Assembly (NCBI RefSeq): GCF_030817475.1
Contig: NZ_JAUSZJ010000002.1
Coordinates: forward strand, 2,161,501-2,225,500
Direction: 5' to 3'
Length of the DNA stretch: 64,000 nucleotides
From: Streptomyces sp. V2I9
Lineage (GTDB): Bacteria; Actinomycetota; Actinomycetes; Streptomycetales; Streptomycetaceae
Positions within the stretch are counted from its first letter, which is position 1, and every line of letters begins with the position of its first letter. Positions 11,029 to 20,800 of this stretch are shown one piece after another. The notes beneath the pieces were generated by a model. That model did no database searches, was not told the origin of the DNA, and saw nothing but the letters and a program-made list of their open reading frames with translations. The position numbers and the translations under genes were made by a program.

Positions 11029-11448
11029 CTACGGGCGGGGCCGACGATCCGCTTCTCCATTCCTGACCGGTCGCGTGAGCATCTTGGCGACGCACGCGGG
11101 GATGGTCTCGCCGGCCTCGTGGGGACGGGCCCGGTAGGCGCTCGGGCTCTCCCCGACCAGCTCCGTGAAACGGCTGCTGAACGAGCCCAGCGACGTACAG
11201 CCGACGGCGAAGCAGACGTCCGTGACCGACAGGTCGCCCCGGCGGAGCAGCGCCTTGGCCCGCTCGATGCGGCGGGTCATGAGGTAGCTGTACGGGGTCT
11301 CGCCGAAGGCGGCGCGGAAACTGCGGGAGAAGTGGCCCGCCGACATGAGGGCGTCGCGGGCCAGCGAGGGGACGTCGAGCGGTTCGGCGTACTCGCGGTC
11401 CATGCGGTCGCGGGCCCGGCGCAGCCGGGCCAGGTCCTCCAGCCTCAC
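11029..11448 (-). CDS. AraC-family transcriptional regulator (DNA-binding domain only)
   Basis: 139 aa from a GTG at 11448 preceded by GGAGG (reads VRLEDLARLRRARDRMDREY). The frame stays open to 11616, but that extension is low-complexity and has no Shine-Dalgarno. The protein is almost entirely the AraC double helix-turn-helix: VPSLARDALMSAGHFSRSFR and LSVTDVCFAVGCTSLGSFSS, with the FTELVGESPSAYR family signature. It lacks the ligand-binding domain of typical AraC proteins and so may sense through another route or act constitutively. Co-transcribed with the VOC gene 10 nt downstream. Confidence 0.88.
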   Translation of the reverse strand: MRLEDLARLRRARDRMDREYAEPLDVPSLARDALMSAGHFSRSFRAAFGETPYSYLMTRRIERAKALLRRGDLSVTDVCFAVGCTSLGSFSSRFTELVGESPSAYRARPHEAGETIPACVAKMLTRPVRNGEADRRPRP

Positions 11449-11640
11449 TCCCCACCTCCACCGACGCACGCGCCCGCGTGCGTCCCGTATGCCCGTTTCC
11501 GTACATCCGTCGGCGTCTCGCGCCGCCTGTTCCCGATCCTCCCCCACGCCACCGACCATCGCGCTCCACCGCCCATCGGGACGGGTGCCGAGCGTCACCC
11601 TGGACAGCGCACACAACTGGCGGGTAACTTCGAAGGAGGG

Positions 11641-11656
11641 CTGAGCAAGCGCTTAG
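11641..11656. promoter_or_regulatory. putative TetR-type operator ahead of acyl-CoA dehydrogenase
   Basis: CTGAGCAAGCGCTTAG is an imperfect inverted repeat (CTnAGC-4-GCTnAG) containing AAGCGCTT. It lies 38 nt upstream of the GTG of the acyl-CoA dehydrogenase gene, where a repressor could block transcription. No cognate regulator gene is adjacent. Confidence 0.4.
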
Positions 11657-11693
11657 ACGAACACGCATCGACCGCCGACCAAGGAGGCATCCC

Positions 11694-12851
11694 GTGCGCC
11701 GTACGGTATTCGACGAGGACCACGACGCGTTCCGGGAGACCCTCCGCGCCTTCATCGCGGCCGAGGTCGTGCCGGTGTACGACGAGTGGTTCGCCGCGGG
11801 CCAGGCCCCGCGCGACTTCTACCTCAAGCTGGGCGAGCTGGGCGTCTTCGGCATCACGGTCGACGAGGAGTACGGCGGCGCGGGCATCGACTCGCACAAG
11901 TACGAGGCCGTCATCTACGAGGAGACCACGCGGGCGGGAGTCTCCTTCGGCGGCTCCGGTGTGCACACGCTGCTCGGTCTGCCGTACATCAAGATGCTCG
12001 CCACCGACGACCAGAAGAAGCGCTGGCTGCCGAAGTTCGCGACGGGCGAGGAGATGTGGGCCCTCGCCATGACCGAGCCGGGCACCGGTTCCGACGTCGC
12101 GGGCATGAAGACCACCGCCAAGCTCTCCGAGGACGGCACCCACTACGTCCTCAACGGCGCGAAGACGTTCATCACCGGCGGTGTCCATGCCGACCGCGTG
12201 ATCGTCTGCGCCCGCACCGCCGCCCCGCGCGAGGACGACCGCCGCTTCGGCATCTCCCTCTTCGCCGTGGACACGACGTCCGAGGGCTACTCGGTCGGCC
12301 GCAAGCTCGACAAGCTGGGCCTGCGGGTCTCGGACACCGCCGAGCTGGCGTTCGTCGACGTCAAGGTCCCCGTCGAGGACCTGATGGGCGAGGAGAACAA
12401 GGGCTTCGGCTACCTCGGCACCAACCTGGCCTCCGAGCGCTGGGGCATCGCCTACGGCGCGTACGCCCAGGCCGCGGCGGCCGTCCGGTTCGCCCAGCAG
12501 TACGTGCAGGACCGCACGGTCTTCGGCAAGACCGTCGCCTCGTTCCAGAACACCAAGTTCGAGCTGGCCGCCTGCCAGGCCGAGGTGGACGCGGCCCAGG
12601 CCGTCGCCGACCGCGCGCTGGAGGCGCTGGACGCCGGTGAGCTGACGGCGGCCGAGGCCGCCTCCGCGAAGCTGTTCTGCACCGAGGTCGCCCACCGCGT
12701 CATCGACCGCTGCCTCCAGCTGCACGGCGGCTACGGCTTCATGAACGAGTACCCGATCGCCCGCCTCTACACGGACAACCGGGTCAACCGCATCTACGGC
12801 GGCACCAGCGAGGTCATGAAGTCGATCATCGCCAAGTCCATGGGCCTGTAA
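11694..12851 (+). CDS. acyl-CoA dehydrogenase
   Basis: 385-aa flavoenzyme that oxidises acyl-CoA to 2-enoyl-CoA. Start is a GTG at 11694 with AAGGAGG at 11681-11687. Family landmarks: DEEYGGAGIDS (near 60), ALAMTEPGTGSDVAGM (FAD-binding region, near 125), FGKTVASFQNTKFELA (near 278) and the C-terminal LHGGYGFMNEYPIARLYTDN and IYGGTSEVMKSIIAKS. The IYGGT(S/A)E context contains the usual catalytic Glu region of medium/long-chain and glutaryl-type enzymes. Length is typical. It is followed 17 nt later by an acyl-CoA thioesterase in the same direction, which suggests a small fatty-acid degradation operon. Exact chain specificity is unknown. Confidence 0.93.
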   Translation: MRRTVFDEDHDAFRETLRAFIAAEVVPVYDEWFAAGQAPRDFYLKLGELGVFGITVDEEYGGAGIDSHKYEAVIYEETTRAGVSFGGSGVHTLLGLPYIKMLATDDQKKRWLPKFATGEEMWALAMTEPGTGSDVAGMKTTAKLSEDGTHYVLNGAKTFITGGVHADRVIVCARTAAPREDDRRFGISLFAVDTTSEGYSVGRKLDKLGLRVSDTAELAFVDVKVPVEDLMGEENKGFGYLGTNLASERWGIAYGAYAQAAAAVRFAQQYVQDRTVFGKTVASFQNTKFELAACQAEVDAAQAVADRALEALDAGELTAAEAASAKLFCTEVAHRVIDRCLQLHGGYGFMNEYPIARLYTDNRVNRIYGGTSEVMKSIIAKSMGL

Positions 12852-12868
12852 GGGGACACGTTCCCTCC

Positions 12869-13750
12869 ATGAACGAGAGTCCCGATCCCCTGCTCGATCT
12901 GCTCCAGCTCCTCGACCTGGAGCGGATCGAGCGGGACATCTTCCGGGGCGAGAGCCGCAGTTCGCTCGTGCCCCGGGTGTTCGGCGGCCAGGTGGCGGCC
13001 CAGGCGCTCGTCGCCGCGGGCCGCACCGTCCCCGCCGACCGGGCCGCCCACTCCCTGCACGCGTACTTCCTGCGGGCGGGCGATCCCGGAGCGCCGATCG
13101 TCTACACCGTGGACCGCATCCGGGACGGGCGTTCCTTCACCACCCGCCGCGTCGTCGCCGTCCAGCACGGGCAGCCCGTCTTCCACCTCTCCGCGTCCTT
13201 CCAGACGTACGAGGAGGGCATGGAGCACCAGGCGCCCATGCCCGCCGCGCCCGACCCGGAGACGCTGCCGACCGCCGCCGAGATGCTGCCCCGGTACGCG
13301 GACCGCTTCAGCTCCCCCGGCGTCGTGGACCGGCTCATCGACGCGCGGGCGGCGGTGGATCTGCGGTACGTGGACACCCCGCCGTTCGCCACGGTCGGCG
13401 AGGCGCGTGAACCGCGCTCGCAGGTGTGGTTCCGGACGAACGGCAAGCTGGCCGACGATCCGCTGCTGCACGTCTGCCTGGCCACCTACGTCTCCGACAT
13501 GACCCTGCTCGACTCGGTGCTGCTCGCCCACGGGCGGGGCGGCTGGGCGGTCGGGGACGTGGTCGGGGCGAGCCTGGACCACGCGATGTGGTTCCACCGG
13601 CCGTTCCGGGCGGACGAGTGGCTGCTGTACGACCAGGAGTCGCCCTCGGCCTCCGGCGGGCGCGGACTCGGCCAGGCCCGTATCCACACCGCCGACGGAC
13701 GCCTTGCGATCACCGTCATCCAGGAAGGCGTCGTCCGCGTTCCCCGGTGA
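12869..13750 (+). CDS. tesB: acyl-CoA thioesterase II (TesB-type, double hot-dog)
   Basis: 293 aa with the TesB double hot-dog fold. The N-terminal module has RVFGGQVAAQALVAAGRTV, HSLHAYFLRAGDP and RSFTTRRVVAVQHGQPVFHL. The C-terminal module has RSQVWFRTNGKLADDP, LATYVSDMTLLDSVL and SLDHAMWFHRPFRADEWLLY. The usual catalytic Asp in the LDH context and the Gln/Thr partners are visible. It hydrolyses acyl-CoA to fatty acid and CoA in the cytosol. Directly downstream of the acyl-CoA dehydrogenase (17 nt), so probably co-transcribed. Length (about 290) fits the family. Confidence 0.92.
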   Translation: MNESPDPLLDLLQLLDLERIERDIFRGESRSSLVPRVFGGQVAAQALVAAGRTVPADRAAHSLHAYFLRAGDPGAPIVYTVDRIRDGRSFTTRRVVAVQHGQPVFHLSASFQTYEEGMEHQAPMPAAPDPETLPTAAEMLPRYADRFSSPGVVDRLIDARAAVDLRYVDTPPFATVGEAREPRSQVWFRTNGKLADDPLLHVCLATYVSDMTLLDSVLLAHGRGGWAVGDVVGASLDHAMWFHRPFRADEWLLYDQESPSASGGRGLGQARIHTADGRLAITVIQEGVVRVPR

Positions 13751-13811
13751 GTCGTCCGCGCCCCCGGCGATGACCGTGATTCGACGCCGCAATTCCGACA
13801 TACTCCCCACC

Positions 13812-14777
13812 ATGAGTGACGCGAAAGCGAACGGAACAGACGGTGGCGGGGAATCCACGTTCACCGTGATCGTGGCGGCGGTCGCCAATCTCGGGATCGC
13901 CGTGGCCAAGGCCGTCGCCGGACTCATCAGCGGCTCCAGCGCGATGCTCTCCGAGGCGGCGCACTCGGTCGCGGACACCGTCACCGAGGTCATGCTCCTC
14001 GCCGCGCTCAAGCGGAGCGAGAAGCCCGCCGACGAGGAGCACCCCCTCGGCTACGGCCCCGAGCGCTACATCTGGGCGATGCTCGCCTCCATCGCCACCT
14101 TCGTCGGCGGGGCCGTCTTCTCCCTCTACGACGGGGTGCACACCCTGGTCGAGGGCGAGGAGCTGGGCGACCCTCTCGTCTCGTACATCGTGCTGGCCGT
14201 CGCCTTCCTGCTGGAGGGCTACTCGCTGCGCACCGGGGTCAAACAGGTGCGGCGCGAGGCGTCGCGGATGCGCGTGCCGGACGCGTACTACCTGCGCCAC
14301 ACCCCCGACACGGCGGTCAAGGCCGTCGTGATGGAGGACTCGGCGGCCCTGGCCGGGCTGCTGCTGGCAGCGGGCGGCCTGCTGGGCGGGCAGCTCACCG
14401 GTTCGGGCGTCTGGGACGGGATCGCGTCCTGCCTGATCGGCCTGCTGCTGGTGTACGTGGCGTGGGTGCTGGGCCGCTCCAACGCGCAGCTCCTGATCGG
14501 CCGGCCGCTGCCCGCCGCGGTGCGCGCGGGCGTGCGCGAGGAACTGCTGTCGGTGCCGCACATCGTGGACGTACTGGAGCTGACCACGCTGATCCAGGGG
14601 CCGACCGAGATGCTGATCGCCGCGAAGATCGACTTCCGGGACATGGCCACCGCCGCCGAGGTCGAGTGGGCCTGCGAGGAGGCGGAGGCGCAGTTGCGCG
14701 AGCGGTTCCCGTCGATCCGCCGGGTCTACCTGGACCCGACGCCGGGCCGGGCCCGGCGTCGGAACGGCGGGACCTGA
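13812..14777 (+). CDS. cation diffusion facilitator (CDF) metal exporter
   Basis: 321 aa from the ATG at 13812; a longer frame from 13704 overlaps tesB and is not protein-like. Six predicted membrane helices, starting FTVIVAAVANLGIAVAKAVA. The metal site is represented by SEAAHSVADTVTE in helix 2 (H-x3-D) and VVMEDSAALAGLLL in helix 5 (E-D), where many Zn transporters have HxxxD. The replacement of His by Glu in helix 5 could shift metal preference. A soluble C-terminal domain (VDVLELTTLIQGPTEMLIAA, EVEWACEEAEAQLRERFP) follows. It exports Zn, Mn, Fe or similar metals by proton antiport. Single gene, convergent with the next. Confidence 0.88.
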   Translation: MSDAKANGTDGGGESTFTVIVAAVANLGIAVAKAVAGLISGSSAMLSEAAHSVADTVTEVMLLAALKRSEKPADEEHPLGYGPERYIWAMLASIATFVGGAVFSLYDGVHTLVEGEELGDPLVSYIVLAVAFLLEGYSLRTGVKQVRREASRMRVPDAYYLRHTPDTAVKAVVMEDSAALAGLLLAAGGLLGGQLTGSGVWDGIASCLIGLLLVYVAWVLGRSNAQLLIGRPLPAAVRAGVREELLSVPHIVDVLELTTLIQGPTEMLIAAKIDFRDMATAAEVEWACEEAEAQLRERFPSIRRVYLDPTPGRARRRNGGT

Positions 14778-14882
14778 CGCGGGACGTACGGCTCCGGGAG
14801 CCGCGGGCGGGCCGCTGGGGCGGGGCGCGGTGGCCCCTGACGCGCACGGGGCCCGGCCGCGCGGTTCACCCACCGGAAGCCG

Positions 14883-15719
14883 CTACGCGACCGGCCGGCC
14901 GGCCCTCTCGGTCTCCGCCGCCTCCTCGACGGGCTCCTCCTCCAGCAGTCCCGCCGCGTGGAGCAGGTAGTCCGTCATCGGGTCGTAGAAGCGCGGGTCG
15001 GTGACGTGGTCGTCGAGCGGGACCGTGACCTGGAGGGTCCCCTCCGCCTCGCCGAGGAAGAGCGCCGGGTCGTTGCAGTCCGCGTAGCCGATCGCGTCCA
15101 GTCCCCGCTGTCCGGCGCAGCCGGCCCAGCCGTGGTCCGCGACGACCAGGTCGGGCAGCGGGCGGCCGAGGTGGGCCATGGCGTCGAGGATGGCGGCCAT
15201 GGGGGCCGGGGAGTGGGTGTGCCACAGGGTGGCCCCGCGCTCCAGCACCGCGACGTCCGCGAACTGGAAGACCATGCCCTCGTCCGCCATCAGCCCGGAC
15301 GGGATGCGGACGATCTCGCAGCCGGCGCGGCGCAACGCGTCCGCCGTCTGCCGGTGCACGTCCAGCAGGCCGCCGGGGTGCCCGGTGGCGAAGAGGACCC
15401 GCTCGCGGCCGTCGGCGGCCTTGCGCAGGCGGGCCGCCATCCGCTCCAGGGCGTCCACCGTCAGCTCGGGGTCGATGGTGTCCTGGCCCTGCCGGTGCGC
15501 GGGGTCGTCGTTGACGCCGCAGCGCTCGGCCATCACGGCGAGCACGTCCTGCTCGTCGGTCCAGCGGTCGCCGAGCTCCAGGCCCAGCCAGTAGTGGCGG
15601 TCGCCGTTGGCGAGCTTGCGGTAGTGGGAGAGGTTGTTGTCGCGCGGTGTGGCGACATCCCCCGCGATACGCGAGCGGACGAGGTGGTCGACGAGGGCGG
15701 CGCGGCTGGGTATCGGCAT
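14883..15719 (-). CDS. putative phosphatase-like conserved actinobacterial protein
   Basis: 278 aa from the ATG at 15719 (MPIPSRAALVDHLVRSRIAG); upstream in-frame codons to 15881 encode low-complexity residues. Recognisable segments: LSHYRKLANGDRHYWLGLEL, RVLFATGHPGGLLDVHRQTA, IVRIPSGLMADEGMVFQFAD, LWHTHSPAPMAAIL and PDLVVADHGWAGCAGQRGLD. The His/Asp-rich motifs (GHPGG, HTHSP, ADHGWAG) suggest a metal-dependent active site. I recall this sequence type being labelled phosphatase in Streptomyces annotations, without biochemical proof. Divergent from the GT2 gene at 16078 across 358 bp, so they might share regulation. Confidence 0.75.
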   Translation of the reverse strand: MPIPSRAALVDHLVRSRIAGDVATPRDNNLSHYRKLANGDRHYWLGLELGDRWTDEQDVLAVMAERCGVNDDPAHRQGQDTIDPELTVDALERMAARLRKAADGRERVLFATGHPGGLLDVHRQTADALRRAGCEIVRIPSGLMADEGMVFQFADVAVLERGATLWHTHSPAPMAAILDAMAHLGRPLPDLVVADHGWAGCAGQRGLDAIGYADCNDPALFLGEAEGTLQVTVPLDDHVTDPRFYDPMTDYLLHAAGLLEEEPVEEAAETERAGRPVA

Positions 15720-16077
15720 GGACCCATTGTGCCGTCCCGTGTGCGCGGTGTGCCCGGTGTCCGGGCCGGGGAGCGGGTTCCGCTCCGGCGAGCGGTGTGG
15801 CGGGCGGTCCGTCCCCTGGTCCGGCGGCCGCGTCGCATCCGGCCCGCCGCTCGGCCGGGCAAGTCTTCCGGCACTGTTCACCCCCGCGTGACCTGCTTCT
15901 TCCTTCGCCGGGCGGGGACCGGTCTCGAATGGAACGACCCAGAGGTCTAAACCAATCGAGTCGCGCCAAACCGGTGTCCGATTCTCTCCGTCGGAGCGAT
16001 CTCCGGGCAGTGGTCTATACCTTTGGCATTAGGGTGGGCCACCTGAAACGGGCACATACGCAGCCGTGGGGGGCTTT
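15720..16077. other. 358-bp divergent intergenic region with DasR-like half-palindrome
   Basis: No gene is visible here. The right part is lower in GC (for example CAATCGAGTCGCGCCAAACC) and holds AGGTCTAAACCA at 15943-15954, which matches the DasR core TGGTCTAGACCA at 10 of 12 positions. It lies 124 bp before the GT2 start. A promoter is likely around 15940-16030 (GGTCTATACCTTTGGC near 16012). The left part serves the minus-strand phosphatase-like gene. Confidence 0.4.
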
Positions 16078-17820
16078 ATGACCGTGCATCACCTTCCGCA
16101 ACCTCCGTCCGACACCGAGTTGTACTGGTACTTCGGACCGCAACGCCGGTGGGTGCTGGTGAGCAGCTCGCTGGCCTTCGTGTTCACGGCGGCCACCATG
16201 TTCACCTTCGCGCTGCGGACCCCGGCGCTCTGGGCGTTCCTCGCGGTCCTCGGGCTGAACATGGCGGCCCTGCTGCTGTCCTGCCTGAACAGCCTGCGCC
16301 AGCGCCGCCTCACCCGCTCCTCGCACGAGGTGCTCGTCCGCGCCTGGCGGCCCGCCACGCTGCCGGCCGTCGACCTCTACCTGCCGACCTGCGGCGAACC
16401 GCTGCCCGTCCTCGCCAACGCCTACCGCGCGGTCGCCGCCCTCGACTGGCCCGACGCGCTGACCGTCTGGGTGCTGGACGACGCCGACCGGGCGGAGGTG
16501 GCGGCCCTGGCGGCCCAGCACGGCTACCGGTACGTCGTACGGCCCGACCGGGGGCACCTGAAGAAGGCGGGGAACCTCAACCACGCCCTCACCCTGTCCG
16601 ACGCCGAGTTCATCGCGATCCTGGACGCCGACTTCGCGCCCCGGCCGGACTTCCTGCGCCATCTCGTCCCGTACCTCGCGGACCCGGCCGTCGGCATCGT
16701 GCAGAGCCCGCAGTGCTTCGACACCGACGCGGGCATGGCCTGGATCCAACGCGCCGCAGGCGCCGCCCAGGAGTGGTTCTTCCGCTGGATCCAGCCTTCA
16801 CGGGACGCCAGCGACGCCGCGATCTGCTGCGGCAGCAACGCCGTCTACCGGCGCTCCGCGATCGACCTGGCCGGCGGCTTCGCCCGGCTCGACCACAGCG
16901 AGGACCTGTACACCGGACTCGCCCTGTACGAGCGGGGGTTCCGCACGCAGTACGTCCCCGTCCTGGTCGCCAAGGGCACCTCGCCGGACACCGTCACCTC
17001 GTTCGTGAACCAGCAGTACCGGTGGGCCATGGGCAATCTGCACCTCCTCGGCACCCCGGTCCTGAAGCGGATGGGCGCGCCCTGGCGGATGCGGCTCTGC
17101 TTCTACGAGGGCGTCGTCGGCTATCTGACCACCGCCGTGAACACCTTCGCCGCCCCGCTGCCACCGCTGGTGATGATGTTCGCGTACCCGGACCACATCC
17201 GCCCCTGGCACGTCCTGCCGCTGCTCGCCCCGCTCTGGCTGTGGCACGTCCTGCTGCCCCGGATCAGCCGGACCCGGTGGCGGGTCGAGGTGATCCGCGC
17301 CAACGTCCTCACCAGCGTCGCCGCCGCCGTCGGCTTCTGGCACACCCTGCGGGGCCGCAGCGCCGCGTGGGTGCCCACGGGCGCGCAGGGCAAGGGGAGT
17401 TCGGGCTCCATGGCCCGCCGGGTGGTGGGCGGCTCACTGGTCTGGCTGGTCCTGTCCAACGGGGCCGCCGCGGCGGGCCTCGCCCTGGCCGTCGCCCGCA
17501 ACGGCTGGGAGCCGAACTGGGGCCTCGGCCTCTACCTCCTGGTCCAGTCGCAGATCAACGTGCCGCTGATCCGGGACCTGCTGGCGGAGCTGCGCCCGAT
17601 CCGCCGGGCCTCGGCGGCTGCCGAACAGACCTCTTCCGACGAGCCGTCGAACGGCAGGTCGGGTGCGATGACACCTCGCGCCGACCACCGACCGCCGGCC
17701 CGTGCCGGCGTCCTCCTGCCCCGCCGCTGGCCCGAGGCCCTGGCCGCCTCCGCCGTCCTCCTGCTCACCGGTCTGATCGCCTCGGGATGGGTCAACCCCA
17801 TGCTCCCGTGGCTGAGTTGA
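16078..17820 (+). CDS. family 2 glycosyltransferase, cellulose-synthase-like membrane protein
   Basis: 580 aa. The ATG at 16078 is preceded by GGGGGGC; a GTG at 16066 is an alternative. Two membrane helices (about 25-70) precede a cytosolic GT-A domain with all processive beta-glycan synthase signatures: D134-D135 in VLDDAD, the DxD of LDADF (D183, D185), ED in HSEDLYTG (E275-D276) and the QQxRW acceptor motif QQYRW (312-316). Four or more C-terminal helices form the export channel, and a final helix ends at LIASGWVNPMLPWLS. It most likely polymerises a beta-linked glucan or related glycan from a UDP-sugar and extrudes it. It is not beside glxA, unlike the cslA of tip-growth loci, but 23 nt ahead of the acyltransferase-SGNH-GH16 gene. 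Confidence 0.9.
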   Translation: MTVHHLPQPPSDTELYWYFGPQRRWVLVSSSLAFVFTAATMFTFALRTPALWAFLAVLGLNMAALLLSCLNSLRQRRLTRSSHEVLVRAWRPATLPAVDLYLPTCGEPLPVLANAYRAVAALDWPDALTVWVLDDADRAEVAALAAQHGYRYVVRPDRGHLKKAGNLNHALTLSDAEFIAILDADFAPRPDFLRHLVPYLADPAVGIVQSPQCFDTDAGMAWIQRAAGAAQEWFFRWIQPSRDASDAAICCGSNAVYRRSAIDLAGGFARLDHSEDLYTGLALYERGFRTQYVPVLVAKGTSPDTVTSFVNQQYRWAMGNLHLLGTPVLKRMGAPWRMRLCFYEGVVGYLTTAVNTFAAPLPPLVMMFAYPDHIRPWHVLPLLAPLWLWHVLLPRISRTRWRVEVIRANVLTSVAAAVGFWHTLRGRSAAWVPTGAQGKGSSGSMARRVVGGSLVWLVLSNGAAAAGLALAVARNGWEPNWGLGLYLLVQSQINVPLIRDLLAELRPIRRASAAAEQTSSDEPSNGRSGAMTPRADHRPPARAGVLLPRRWPEALAASAVLLLTGLIASGWVNPMLPWLS

Positions 17821-17843
17821 ACCGCTCCGAAAGGCCCCGCCCG

Positions 17844-20800
17844 ATGCCCTTCCTCCTCGCACCCGGCCCTCGCCGCAGACGGCTCCCTCCCCCGCCCACC
17901 ACGCCCGAGTCCGCGTGCCGCCCGGGCCGTTCCGGCGGCCCGGGCGGCGAGTCCGGGCCCAGTCCGCACCGGTCCACCTTCCGGCCCGACATCGAGGGGC
18001 TGCGCGCGGTCGCGGTCCTCGCGGTCCTCGCCTTCCACGCCGGGATACCGGGGACGGCGGGCGGCTTCGTCGGTGTGGACGTCTTCTTCGTCATCTCCGG
18101 CTACCTGATCACCGGCCTGCTGGTCCGGGAGGCGATCACCACCGGCCGTATCCGCCTCGGCGACTTCTTCTCCCGCCGGGCCCGCCGGCTGCTGCCCTCC
18201 GCCGCCGTCGTCCTCGCGGCCGTGGCGGTGGCCGGGGCGTGGCTGACCGTACCGCTGCTCCGCGCCGACCTGGAGCAGGACGTCCTCGCCGCCGCGCTGT
18301 CCGTCGCCAACTGGCGGTTCGTCTCCCAGCAGACCGACTACCTGGCCGCCGGGCACGACCAGAGTCCGCTGCTGCACTTCTGGTCGCTCGCCGTCGAGGA
18401 ACAGTTCTATCTCGCGTGGGGCCCGCTGCTGGCGGTGACCGTGCTGCTGACCGCCCGTGCGGTGCGCCGGGGGCGGGCCGTGCGCGCGGTCGTGGCGCTC
18501 GCCGCCACCGCCCTGGGGCTCGCCTCGTTCGCGCTGTCCCTGCACTGGACACGGGACTCGGTCTCGCTCGCGTACCTCGGAACGCCGTCGCGCGTCTGGC
18601 AGTTCGCGGTCGGTGCGATGCTGGCGCTGCTGCCCTGGCATCTGCTGCGCGGGCCGCGTCCGCTGCGCCTGGTCTGCGGGTGGGCGGGGGCCGCGGCGAT
18701 CGTCTGGTGCGTCGTGGCGTACGACGCGACGACCCCGTACCCCGGATACGCGGCGCTCGTCCCCACCCTGGGGACGGCCGCCGTGATCCTCGCCGCGATC
18801 CCCGGCCGGGGCGAGCGGGAGGTCCAAGGGGCCCTCAGCGTGGGCCGGTTGCTGGCCGGACGGGCGCCTCGGGCGGTCGGGCGGCTCTCCTACAACCTCT
18901 ACCTGTGGCACTGGCCGGTGCTCGTCCTGGCCGAGGCGCGGCTCGGGGCGCTCGGCTGGCCCGCGAAGGCAGCGCTGACGCTGGCGGCCGTGCTGCCCGC
19001 CCTCGCCACGATGCGCTGGGTCGAACGGCCGTTGCGCCGCAGTCGTACGGTCTCCGAACTCCCGCGCCGGGGGCTGGCGGTGGGCGTCTCCGCGATCGTC
19101 CTGCCGATCGTGCTCGCGCTGGTCGTCGGCACCACCACCCTGCACCTGATGGGCCCGGCCACCCCGGTCGACGTCAAGGGTCTGCCGCCCGGTGCGGCCA
19201 CCGGCCCTTCCCTGCTGGCCCGGACCGACGGCTCCCCGCTCGCGGGCGGCCCGACGGTGCCGAGCCCGGCCCAGGCGCGCAAGGACTTCCCGCCGGACGG
19301 GGCCTGCCAGGTCGCCCCGGCGGCGACCCGCAGCCCGGAATGCCTGTTCGGGGCGGTGGACAGCCCCGACCGGGTGGTGCTGCTCGGCGACTCGCACGCG
19401 GGCCAGTGGTTCTCCCCGATGCTCGCCCTGGCCTCCCGACGCGGCTGGGCGCTCCAGGAACTGGTCAAGCAGGGCTGCCCGCTTCCGGAACTGACGGTGA
19501 AGAACCCGCAGTTGGGCCGGGAGTACCGCGAGTGCGACACCTGGCGGGCGGACGCCCTGGAACGGGTGCGGACGGGTCCCACGCCACGGCTCATCGTGAT
19601 CGCCTCGCTCAACCGGTACACCGCCGACCGTGAACTCCTCGTCGCGGCCTGGGAGAAGACGCTGAAGCCGCTGCGGGCGACCGGCACGCCGATCGTGTAC
19701 ATCGAGGACACCCCCGTACCGGGCACGGACATCCCGGCCTGCGTCTCCGGCGTCCCGGAGGAGGCGGCGGGCTGCGCGTTCGACCGGGCGGAGGCGCTTC
19801 CCGCCGATCCGCTGGCGCGGCGGATCGCGGCGGGCGCGGTGCCGGGTGTGCGGTCGGTCGGCGTGAACCCGGTGCTGTGCCCGGAGCCGGGCCCGACCTG
19901 CCCTGCCGTGCGGGACCGCGTCCTCCTCTACCGGGACGACGCCCACCTGACGAACGTGGCGGCCATCGTGCTGACCCCCCGCCTGGAGCGGCTGCTGACC
20001 GCTTCGGGCGCGCTGCCCCCGGCCGCCGCCTCCGGCCCCGCCGTCACTCCGCCCCCACCGGCTCCCGAGCCCGGCGCGGACGGCTGGAGCGTTCTGCTGC
20101 GGGACGACTTCGACGGCCCGGCGGGTGGTCGCCCCTCGCGCGCGAACTGGAGTCACGACCTCGGCACCTGCTACCCCGGCTGCCCGGCGGCGCAGTGGGG
20201 CACCGGGGAGATCGAGACCATGACCGACTCGACCGACAACGTGCGCCTGGACGGGCGGGGCGTGCTGGAGATCGTCCCCACCAGGAAGGACGGGCGGTGG
20301 AGTTCGGGCCGGATCACGACCGTGCGGTCCGACTTCGCGCCACCGCCCGGCGGAGTGCTGCGGATCGAGGCGTCGATCGCGCTGCCGGACGTGACGGGAC
20401 CGAAGGCCGCGGGCTACTGGCCGGCGTTCTGGACGCTGGGCGCGGACCTGCGCGACGGGTACACCGGCTGGCCGGGCGTCGGCGAGCTGGACGTGATGGA
20501 GTCGGTGAACGGCCGGGACACCGTCTTCGGCACGATGCACTGCGGGGTCCTGGACGGCGGCCCGTGCGAGGAGCCGGTGGGGCTGACCTCGGGCCCGCAG
20601 GCGTGTGCGGACTGCCGTACGCGGTTCCACACGTACGCCGTCGAGGTGGACCTCTCACCGGGCGCGGAGGAGGTCCGCTGGTACCGGGACGACCGGGTGT
20701 TCCACCGGGTGCGGGCGGACGCGATGGACGCCGGGACGTGGAAGCGGACCGTGGACCACGGCCTCTTCCTGATCCTGAACGTGGCGATCGGCGGCAAGCT

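Noticed and set aside
17532..20630. A 1032-codon open frame antisense to the GT2/triple-fusion genes
   Set aside because: It is Arg/Gly/Gln-rich with no domain and mirrors the GC-biased codons of the real genes; long antisense frames are expected at this GC content.
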